A stretch of 33,332 bases of DNA from contig CAXNAD020000064.1 of assembly GCA_964200185.2 (NCBI GenBank), positions 1 to 33,332 on the forward strand, written 5' to 3'. The translations under genes and the position numbers were made by a program. The notes below the pieces were generated by a model. It was not told the DNA's origin, ran no database searches, and saw only the letters and a program-made list of their open reading frames with translations. This DNA comes from Choristocarpus tenellus KU-1152 (lineage: Eukaryota; Phaeophyceae). Position 1 is the stretch's first letter, and the number at the start of each line of letters is the position of its first letter. Shown in pieces: positions 20,690 to 32,600 of this stretch.

Positions 20690-23600
20690 GTGAATATTCC
20701 CTGTAGTTCAAATCATAATCTGGCATTGCATTGTCATCTTGCGGTCAAATATTCCAAGTTGATTTTGAAACACTGATGATCTCTTTCGATCCATAGATGG
20801 TAACTGGAGGGCAAAAACATGTTTATTCTCTAGTAGTAAAGCTTCGGACTTGTGAATAAGTTGTATGAGCAGTGGCGCTGCCTCTGTTACTTTCTTTCTA
20901 CTCGGAGTTCTTCCACGTAATCAGATGCAATAAACCACCTTCCACTTTTTCAGGCGATTCAGCGTTGCAGTTTGCAGACGTCCCCGATTGGTCATTGCGT
21001 CCTGTGTGGCAACGACATGCTTGTGCTCGCTGGGACTGCTCTGGGTCAATATCATCACTAATCCAGAATTGATATGGGTAGGCTTCCCCTTCCTCCATTT
21101 GCATTGACGCACAGGACTTTTCGGTAATGGCGAAAATCGGTCGTGTGTTTCCACAAGTCGGGATGCTGGCTCTGTGATGGCCCGTAATACCTACCACCGC
21201 AGTTTCCCATTGGCACAGCCGCGAACCTCACAAATCACCCTTTCGAATGTCATGATACTGTCCATTAATGGCGTTCGACGATAATCTGCTTCTCCGTTAA
21301 ATCTTTATGGACTTTCCCAGGTCCCACCCAATAGCCTGGCCAGCCGACAGAAGGATTTCTTCGACTCTGCATTTTCTCCCTTTTTCCGTGTGAACCAGGC
21401 AAGCTTTAAATAAATATCTTTCCTCGTTGCAGCCAATTGATTGCTTAAGCAGATCTACCTCTTGAACACCACAGTAAGAGGATCTCAACTCAAATCCCAC
21501 CCCCAACCTCTGAAGTCGGTGTGTCGATGCTTGGAAGTGAATGGGCATGAACTTTAGCCATAAGTAACATATTGTTTCGCGTGTTATGCATTGCGTATCA
21601 TCCTTAAAAAGGTTTTCTTTGTTGCTAAGGGGTCCCCACCTTATGGAGCCGAGAGGACAGATATGATCACGGCGCATCACCTGCAACGTGTGATGAGCGT
21701 GCAGCGGACCATAGAATCGATCAACATCACAAGCAACATCAATGGTCAGGTATGCGCTGGAGAATATGTAAGGACACTGATGGGATCTTCTGTCCAGTCG
21801 AGATGTACCCCACATGTAACGCCCCTCATTTCCCCTTCGCTTGATTCCCATTACAAAATACGCACACAGATGAATCTATATCGATCGATCGATCGATCGA
21901 TCGATCCATAATTGATTGTTAGTTTTGGAGTGCGTGGAAATCCTCTGATGTAAAATATGAGCAGTTGATGCATTTTCCGAGTCTGCTTGGTTGATGGGCT
22001 AGAATCTTCCATGAAGAAATGCTCCAACTGTTTGGATGGAGAAAATTTGAGGAAAAATACCTGCAATCTTCCATCAGAAATACACAAATGAGTGGATCTT
22101 GTCCCTGCCCTGGTGTGGTTTTCCCATTACCATGCTTTTGAGTAGTGCAGTGCACCTATCTAATTATGTACCTCTCCTTCCTCAACACTGCCAATCACCT
22201 CAGACCATTGGACTGGATTCCCTTTGTTTCCGGCCTATTGATGGGGAGGGCTGTTTGGTTGAGTCACCCTCTCAGTTCTGGCTCAATGACCCTGTCCTGC
22301 TTGCTAGTGACCCCAGTACAAGCTTAACAGCAGCTTGTCACACAGTAGATCCGTTCTTGAGTGGGAGAAGCCCCTGCATGGACCAGGTACTGTCTCCAGT
22401 CTATCTATTAATGGTTTGCTATAATGGTGTGGTATAATGGTTTGCTATAATGGTTTGCTATACTTGTGTGGTATAATGGTGTGCTATTATGATGTGGTAT
22501 AATGGTGTGGGATTACGGTGGGCAGGTTTTCTTGTTCTTTCGTAGAAGTAGTAAGCGCTAGAGATAGCATTGTTGCTCTAACATTTTCCCTGAGTTAGAT
22601 GCAATCCGTGCTTAAGAACAGGCTTAAGAATAGCATCAACAATACACCTATCACAGTTCTCACAATTATCACAATTATCACAATGATGTTAATGGTAGTG
22701 TTGGAACAACAGCATGTAGACACCTCTCCTCCCTTTGATCATCTTTTATTTTCTTCTTTTAACCCAACTACTGGGAAGTTGATTGTTCCTCTCCCTCTAA
22801 ATCTTTTTCCTCACAATTTCTTTGTGGCAATTTTTTTTTTTTAGATTGGCACTCCTGTTATGACGAACGTCGTATTTGGAGACATTGGAACCAATCCAGA
22901 CATCCCTAACCCTGATCCATGTGGAGGAACAGTCCCTTCGGCGGGGGCGCTTGTTCTGACCTTCCTGCTTCACAACTACAATGACCACCTCTTCCAGGGA
23001 CAGGCAGAACAGTGGGAGAAAGAGGCAAGTACTGTACTTGCCTCTGCCCAGACGTGGTCATGTTCCTCTTGGAGTGCCATTGAGGGCTATTGTTTGGGGA
23101 TTATGTGTTGTGGATTATGTGTTGTGGTTTATGTTGTACGGAGGAGAAGGGTAGCTGGGTGAGAGGTGGTGGATGGTGCTTGTGACATATATACGTATAT
23201 TATGACATATATATATATACATACATAATGACATATTTACATATGTATATATAATATAATACAATATTAGTGACAAACTGACACCTGCGATATCCCATGG
23301 TAAAGAATTGTGTCTTTTAATTGGTGTTATGTCTACAGTACAGTCATTCCTATGGTATGCTCTTCGGAGTTGGTTCAACAGGGGGAGTTGAAGGTATAAA
23401 GTGTTAAATTTGGGATTGAGAGTATTTTTTTCTTCTTTGGCAGAGTGACTATTAAAAGTGACTATTAAAAGTGACTATTAAAAGTGACTATTAAAATTTG
23501 GTGTGAACATGAAAAAGTATTACTAAATGGGGTTCTCTTTTGCTGGTAGCTATAACTTTGGAATGGGTAGCTAGCCCTATGGAGTACCAAGGTCTAGTCT

Positions 23601-26600
23601 TGAATGCACATGGAAGGGGTTGGTTGAATGACCTCAATTAAGTGGTCTTGAAAATGACAGGAGGTAAGAGCTCTCAGACTTCGCTTCTGCAGGTAGTCAA
23701 TTGATAGGAGAGTGTCCACTGAGCTACACAACACAATACAACACAGTGATACATTGTTAATCTCAATTTCTGTTGTCTTGAGCTCACCGGCCTGATAGCA
23801 TGTGATGAGTGTGATGAGATGTCCCTCAAGATGGCTGGAGAAGGAACATGGACCACTTCAAGATGGTCACCCACCACTTTGTTGTGATGGCTTTGGTCAT
23901 TCCGGCTGCTTTCATCCACCAGTGGCGAATTTGTAGTGTACTGTTCATGACAGTTACGTATAGTTGAAGTTACTGGTAGGGTTAGGGTTAGAGCTTGGAA
24001 GAAGTGCCTAAGTTTTATTATTGGACTGTCTTGCAACCCCCTGCCTATGTAATGCCCGCAACAATGTTTGACTCTGTCTCATGGCTATGTTACATCAATC
24101 TGAGGTATCAGGTGTTTCTAAAGGTGGTGGAAGAAGCTAAGGAATTGCTGGAGAATGATGTTCAAGCCCCCATGAAGGTACATACTTCAAAATCAACATC
24201 TTTTCTTGTCCCAAGTGATTGTTTTACTTGTTTCTTTTTATTTTGATTGATTACTGTTTTTTTATTATTTCATGTAATGGCAACTTTTGTACCTTGTCAC
24301 ACATCGTAAAAAAATTGCACACCCCCCCTCTCCCATTTTTTTCTTTGTTACTACAATATTGCTACAATGCTACTACAATGTTACTACAATGTTACTACAA
24401 TGTTACTAGTAATTACTACAGTGTTACTACAATGTTACTACAATGTTACTAGTAATTACTACAGTGTTACTACATTGTTACTACAATGTTACTAGTAATT
24501 ACTACAGTGTTACTACAGTGTTACTACAATGTTACTAGTAATTACTACAGTGTTACTATAGTGTTACTATATTGTTACTACAATGTTAATACAATGTTAC
24601 TACAATGTTACTACAATGTTACTACCATGTTAGTAGTAATTACTACAATGTTACTACAATGTTACTATAGTGTTACTACAATGGGAGAGGTGACACTCTC
24701 GATGACCAGAAGCCTCAAGTTGCTTGTACTCACTAGTCCTGCCAATTTTCTGTCTTTTATAAAAATGCTTCTTTCATGTTACAGCAATGATGTTACCACA
24801 ATGCTACTGCCATAACTCACTAAAATTCTGACTTCTAAATATTTATATTATTTGTTCAATGTCTCAATGTACAAGATTGCTAATCCCAACCTTGGCACTT
24901 ACTAGTCACCCTTCCTCTGCCAAACCTTTGTTTGTGGTGACAGGTCTCTTTCATGGCACAGCGCTCTGTAGCAGACAGTCTCTCAGTAGAAGCTTTGGAG
25001 AATGCGTGGGTAATGGTGGTGTCATATGTGTGTATGTTCATATATGTCTCTGTCGCCCTGGGTAATTGCTTGGATGTTGTCAGGTCAGTGATGATAACCA
25101 ATGTAGTAGTGATGATTGTCACCTGGAGGATCAGGTCATAACAGTTCTAATGCTATCTTACAAGAGGGGTACTCTCTATGTATGTTGTTGGTTGTTGTTT
25201 AGAGTGAACATTGTAAGTAGAGTAGAGGGAGGTATGGCGTTGATGATATGTCACCCCTCCCAATGGTTGCAAAATGAGATGTCTTGTCACTAGCAAAGTC
25301 AAACATACCTTCTTTTTTGTGGAATAATATTTTTTGTAGAGTTGGAGATGGAGAACATTTTTTCTTAGTTGTTGAGGGTAGGGGTAGGTGACTGGGCTGG
25401 TGATGCAGCTATGGGTGTACAAGAACAATGTGGTTACTGTGTCAATTGTTTTATGGGTATCCTACTCAAAGTACAATAGTTTCAAGTATCGATACAAGGG
25501 TACTTTGATATTATCTCGATACAACAACATCAACCTTATGTTATTTGTATCAACCTTATGTTATTTGTATCAATCTTATGTCATTTGTATCAATCTTATG
25601 TTATTTGTATCAATCTCATGTTATTTTGTAGTCTATTTCCTCCTCTGTTTTGTTTTCTGTTTGTAGTATTTCCTACGCCTCCTGTATTTTGTGAATTCCT
25701 CTTCAGTTCATTTCTCATGTGAAAGGCCAAAGCACCCTCAATACCTTCATACCCTCCCTCAATAGTGCTTGGTCAACAACCTCTAACCCTGTCTTCCTCT
25801 TCTACTGCTGTAGGTCAAGGTTTTTGCTGGGACTTACTGGTGTGACCATTGTGGTCTCATCCTTATGTGTTAGCATTGGAATTGCCTCTGCCTTGGGTAT
25901 AGGAACAACACTCATTGTATGGGAGGTAACATCAAAAGGGAGTAGAGGGTTTAATTGTTGTAGCTTTGATATTGGTATTGATATTGAGGGATTGTTGGGG
26001 TTATGGTTAGGGTAAGGGTGAGGGACAGTGTGTAATGTCTGTGTCCTAGGTGCAGTGATTGTAGTGATTGCATGTGTATAATTTTGTTTTTCATTGGGTG
26101 ATGGCAGTGAAGAAGAAGAGACTAGAAGAAGAGACTTGCAAGGAGTGTTGGAAGTTTGTTGACAAGGACAGAGAGGAAAGGGTGTGTGATCTTCATTTGT
26201 CTCACTTTTTGAGTCTTGTTTTGACATTGGTCTTGTTTTGCTTAAGGTCTGTGCTAATTACAAATTGTAGTGATTAATTGTAGTGATTGATTGTAGTGAT
26301 TGATTGTAGTGATTGATTCATACAGTGCAGCTACTTTTTTGTTTAATTAACTAGAACCAGAATCGAAATACAAACGGTTAATATTTAAAATATTTTTATG
26401 AAAAAAAAGAAGTGTACCACATCCCATGTAACCCTAACACTAACTTCACCATTACTACTAGTAGCCTCCCCTCCCCTCCTTGAAGTACCTAGCCCACTCC
26501 CAACATTGCTGTGTACAGCAGAGAGAGAGAGAGATAGAGGCTAGAGGAGTGAGAATGAAATGTGTGTAGCATGATCAGTATTTTTATTACTATTTTTTTT

Positions 26601-29600
26601 ATTACTGTAGCTATTATTTCTAATGGTATTATTATCATTGTTACAATGAAAGCATATGTAATTACCATACATTGTTTCTATGTAGGCTGTGCTACAACAG
26701 AGGCAGAGCATTGTTATTGTTGTTATTATTGTTATTTTTGTTAGAACATATGGGTAAAAGAAATGTAGAGCTGGTTCTAGCCTGTGCAAGATGTCTAATA
26801 ATAATAATAATAGCCAAATGAGCATGTAGGATAGACTTGTGTAGTTAGTGCCACAATAGGACACACCTGATACCAAGACCTGGTAACATCAATGTAGTAT
26901 CAATGTAATATCAATGTGATATTGATGTGAAGATGGCAGTAGGTGTGAGATGGTAAACAATGTACGCTATGGAATAGAGCCAGTAAGAGAGCCAGTAAGA
27001 GAGCCAGTAAGAGCCATGAGCAAGACCTGGTTAGAGCCAGGTCAATCCATGGGGTGTCAGTATCTTTCAAGAACTTTATTTATTTTTCGATATACATTGA
27101 CGTGACCTGACGCAGTCAATACTGGTAATGCAAGGAACTTACTTAGGTAGATACACAAGCAGGGAGAACTGACTACACTTGTGTGAAACTGGTCTTGTGA
27201 AACAATAGACTTTGCTACTACTACTCATGGTCATATGGTATCAATGTGCAAGCTGGGTTATGTTCAACACTCACTCCATTGTGTTAACTGACATAGGAAG
27301 GATTCTGAAATGAATGTCTAACTGCTTTGAAATTAAAGTTTCATTGTTTGAGTGGTTTGTGATTGGTTGATTTTCTCAAATGCCTCCACAGGTGGTGCCA
27401 TTCCTTACCCTGGCAATTGGTGTGGACAACATGTTTCTCATTACTCGGGAGTTTGACAGGTGAAGGAAGGCGTGTTCTACTGTGTGTTCTGTTTTTTTGT
27501 GCATAACATAGTGCTTTCTACAGCATTTTTTTGTTGACATATGGAAGGCATTACTGCAGGTTGAGGTAGAGAAGGCTTATTTGAGAACCAACTATAATAC
27601 TAACAATTTTTTATTTTATTTGTAGAAAAAAAAGGAAACCGTTTCATGTTTTGTGAATGATTGTGAACACCTTTTTATATTATGGGTGTTTATCAACAAA
27701 ACAATGAATTCATGCTTTCATCATCCACTAGCATGTTTAAAAATCTTTAGGAAAGATGACATTTAGCTTTTGTTTAGAACTTAAAGGACGACCTTTGATG
27801 TTTCCCTCTGTGAAAATAATACAACAATTCATCTTTCCGGAGTAGATTTTTGAAAATACATTTTTTTTGTCAATAAAAAAAATGGAAGTGATAGTTTTCC
27901 GTACCAATCTTGGCATGTTGAAAAGCAGACTCTTGTTTTGTCTGGCATAGTTTCCATATTTGTCATATGTCATGTTTTCCACATTTGTAGTTTCCACATT
28001 TGTCATTTGTCATGTTTTTGAATCAATATTTGACTTCTTGGGGTAAGACCATGGTGAGACCATGAGACCATGAGACCATGATGCCTATGTTTTAAAGGAA
28101 AGTCCATGTTGGCTTTATTTTCTTCGCCAGGAAGGTAACATCTCCCTAACCCTAACCCACTTCAGGAATAATAGGAATAATAGCAATGATAATGATGGTG
28201 ATAGTAGTAGTAATAATAGCAATGATAGTTATTATGATAGTAATAGTAATAGTAGTATGATAATGATGGTGATAGTAATAGTAATAATAGCATGATAATT
28301 GTTATGATAGTAATAATAATAGTAATAATAGCAATGATAATTATTATGATATTAATAGTAATAATAGCAATGATAGTGATAGTGAAAATTATTATGGTAA
28401 TGATAACAAAGTTGATGTATCCATTGCCCCTGTTGGTTGTTTATTGGAAATAAAGGTGATCTTGTTAGACTATTTAGACTACTTAGACTACTTACATCTT
28501 GTTAGACTATATAGATTACTTTGAATACTTAGATCTTGTTGGACTACTTACATCTTGTTGGACTACTTACATCTTGTTGGACTACTTACATCTTGTTGGA
28601 CTACTTAGATCTTGGTGGACTACTTAGATCTGGTTAGACTACTTAGAGCTTGTTAGACTAGTTAGATCTTGTTGAACTACTTAGAGCTTGTTAAACTAGT
28701 TAGATCATGTTGAACTACTTAGAGCCTGTTAGACTAGTTAGATCTTGTTAGACTACTTAGAGCTTGGTGGACTACTTAGAGCTTGGTGGACTACTTAGAG
28801 CTTATTAGACTAGTTAGGTCTTGTTGGACTAGTTAGATCTTGTTAGACTACTTAGAGCTTGTTGGACTAGTTAGATCTTGTTAGACTTGTTAGATCTTGT
28901 TAGACTACTTAGAGCTTGTTGGACTAGTTAGATCTTGTTAGACTACTAGAGTACCCACTTTTTTGAGCAGAGCTCTACTGTATATGCTTTTTGCATGTGC
29001 TTTCTAGAAATTGAATTTTGAATTTGAATTTTGAATTTATGAATGATTTAAAGTAATGACTATTTGGATGATTTGCCTGGTGCCTATCAGAGTAGAGCTT
29101 AGTTTTTTCATTGCTTTTTTTTTTTGTGAAATCCATCAGGTTAGAAACAGCTCCACAATTTGAGGCAAGTACCTCTCAACCATCAAGTCCAGGTAGAGGA
29201 GAGGTTGGAGTGGGGGGGTCACAGTTTTTGAGAGGAGGGGCACATCACCAACCAATGACTAAAGTGCAACAAAGGATGGGGACAGCTGTCTCGAAGGTCA
29301 TTCATTAACATTTCTGTCATTCATTAACATTTCTGTCATTCATTAACATTTCTGTCATTCATTAACATTACTGTGTGTTATGTGCTGATGTAGATTGATT
29401 GAGATGATTCGGTTGGAATTGAGAATGCGTTTTTTGTTTTATTTTTTTGTTGATCAATTATGTATTGTGTATTATGTATTATGTACTATGTACTGCGTAC
29501 TAGGTACTATGTACTATATACTATATACTATGTACCATGTACTGTGTATTATGTACTATGTATTATGTACTATGTACTATGTACTATGTACTGTGTATTA

Positions 29601-32600
29601 TGTACTAGGTACTATGTACTGTGTATTATGTACTAGGTACTATGTACTGTGTATTATGTACTAGGTACTATGTACTGTGGGTTGGTAGTTTCTTTGTGGT
29701 GAGATAGTGAATAATAGTGAATGATAAGTGAATGATGATGATTGATGATGAATGATAGTGAGTGATAGTAGTAGTAGTAGGTTGTGTCAGTCACATTCAG
29801 AGGATGACAAGAGCTACTAATGTTGTGTTGACCTCTTGGTTTCCCCTGAGTGATGTCTGTTTTTCAATCTTACAATCTTACAACATAGGTGGTGAGGAGA
29901 TATTATTGTATGTTTGATACTTTAAGATGTATGTATGATACTTTAAGATATATTTTTTTATATGATACTTCAAGATACTTTTTTTATATGATACTTTAAG
30001 ATACTTTTTTTATATGATACTTGAAACCAACTCAAGTTTAGAGTTAGAATTGTTCTTTACCTTGATTTTTCTATTTTACATGTTTGGTTTGACAAGACTG
30101 CCCTAGGCATCTTATCCTGTTTCTTTCACCCTCAGCTCCTTAATACACTTTTTGCCCATTGTTAAAATTTGTTGGCATTTTTCATCTTTGTATTCTCCTT
30201 GTCCTTACTATTCTGACTAATCTGACTAATCTGACTAATCTTACTAATCTTACCACTAATCTTACTAATCTTACTAATCTTACCACTAATCTTTTTCAAT
30301 TTCTTTTTCTTCTTTTTATTTTTTATTTTTTTATTGTCATAGTTCTTACTTTTCATAAACCTTGACGTTATCCTTCAATTTCTTCAATTTATTTTTTCTC
30401 TTCATTTTTTCTCTTGTCACAATTGCCGCTCTCAACTCTATTTATATTATTTTTATTATTTCTATTACTGCATTGATAGCAACAGTTACTATTTCTACTT
30501 TTATTGAAGAATTTGTTAAAATGTTACTTAGTGTTGCTACTTCGTTTTATTATTATTTTAACTATGTTTAACTTTAAACTTGATGTTGACTTAACTCTAT
30601 GTTACTGAATTTTTCTACTGTGCACTTTTATTTTTACTATGTGGTTAACTTTTAACTTGACTTAACTCTATGTTCACTTAACCTTTTGTTTCTGAGTTTT
30701 GCTACTGTGCATTATTATTTTAACTATGTGGTTAATTTTAAGTTATGACTACTTCTCTTGGTCAGGTGGCACCATCCATCCTTGGTGCAGCAGTGTGTGA
30801 GACTCTTACCTTTCTTGTGGGAGCTTTGACCGACATTCCTGCCCTTAGACAGTTTTGTCTTATTGCTGCAGCTGCTGTGGTTTGTGGATTTTTGTTTCAG
30901 GTTGACATATCTGTTGTCTGTGATATTGATATTTCTACTGTGACCTGTATTCTATCTTGGAGTCACTGGTTAGGCATGGTGTGTTGGTTGTTGGTTAGTT
31001 GTGATTGGTTGCTGATTTATTGATTGGCTTGCATTGGTTGGGGTTTATTTTTTCTGTTTCTATTGTTTGGTCTTTGAGATCTACAAAAGAAGTTTCATTT
31101 TTTGTTTATACTAGTTACTACTAACATAAGAGTATAGCATTTCTGTGCAATGGCAATATAGTAGGTGACTGTTTTATTTCTGATACTACTATCTGCAGTG
31201 GGCAGTACTACACTACTCTTTGATAAATCAAACAAATTCTGATACATGCCTCAAATACAACCTAACCCCTACCCTATCCTAACCCTAACCCTAGAAGGCA
31301 GACAGAGTATTACTTTGCATGATTTTGTTGTGTTTTCTCCTTTTGTTTTTATTTATTTTTTTGATTTTTTTAATTAATAGTTTTTAATATATATATATTG
31401 AAGTTTCCAAATCTTGCAACACAAGTCACACCCCCAAGAGGCAAGTATAGTACATCACCTCACTGAACACTATTGTTGTCTCCTCCAAAGGTGACCTGGT
31501 TTGTGGCTGCCCTTTCATTGGATGCCAGACGGGTCAGTGAGGGTCGCCTTGATATGATGCCTTGGAGGACTCACTCACAAAAAAGAAAGCAGTATTGTCA
31601 CAGGTGCAGTGGGATGGAAATGCTCTGATGATTTGGAGTGGTATGAATGAGTTTTTTTTTTATTGAATACCTTAGTGACTAATTTGATGACTAATTTAAT
31701 GACCATTTTGCAAATTTTAGTATTATAATTAATATGATATATAGTTAATAGTACACTGTTGGTTAGTGTTCAGTTTCTTAACACACTGTTGCAACAATGT
31801 GGGGTTGCCCTGAAATGAGATTTTTTAAAGTGTATTTTTGACAAATGAAGTACTAGTATAATGTGTATGTTTGTGTGATGTGGTCATGCTACTTTCATTT
31901 GGTATTGGTATTTTTTTGTAGACATTGATCAACGTAGTGCATTAGGTGAGCATGCTATTCATATCATTATTGTACACTGAATGTGTTTGTGCATAAACTC
32001 TATTTATTTTTACACTCCTTTTTTTGTAGTGTATGTAATGTAGTAATCTAAGTCCTAGTATTTTTATTGATAGCACCCAATACTAATGATGCCATTAAAA
32101 TGAGAGTAAGTAGTGTTTTTTTGAGAATAGAAGCAAATAGGTTGGCCTGTGAGCATGTAAGAGAATCTAAACTCTTTTACTGCCAACTTGAAATTTGACA
32201 GTTATCTTTGACATTTTATCTTTGACATTTATCTTTGACAGTTATCTTTGACAGTTATCTTTAACACTTATGTTTGATACTTATGTTTGACAGTTATGGG
32301 AGTGGTTTGATACCATGTATTTACCTCCAAATGGTACAATTATTTCCGTACACCTTGGACAGTTTGGTCTTATCAATAGCCATTCCGTATCATAAATGTA
32401 AATTAAAACCCTGCTTTTAAGTGTTGGTAAGTAGGTTGTAGTAAGATGTATAATTTCAATGTCGTTATTGCTGTTTGTATGGTTGTTTCAAGTAGTAATT
32501 AAGAAAATATTGTTATTTCATTGTTCCTTTCTAGGTTAACACTATGCTCTTAGTGTCAATAGAGGTGCAAGATTGCTACTTCTGTTAGTCTTTATTTGTA

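Noticed and set aside
21297-21851. 184-codon open frame on the minus strand
   Set aside because: It overlaps three + strand exons that match NPC1 with correct phases. It has no recognisable domain, so it is treated as an antisense shadow.
23995-24246. 83-codon + strand frame around exon 8 of gene B
   Set aside because: Only 24112-24177 matches the family and has splice sites. The rest of the frame is intron.
24219-24815. Two + strand frames of 77 and 109 codons rich in Tyr, Asn, Val, Leu
   Set aside because: They are translations of the ACTACAATGTT minisatellite in a gene B intron.
28455-28948. Possible CRISPR array
   Set aside because: Repeats are directly contiguous with no unique spacers, units vary, and the context is a eukaryotic intron.
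29395-29664. 89-codon frame of Met/Tyr/Cys/Val/Leu repeats
   Set aside because: It is a translation of the TATGTACTATGTAC minisatellite, not a membrane protein.
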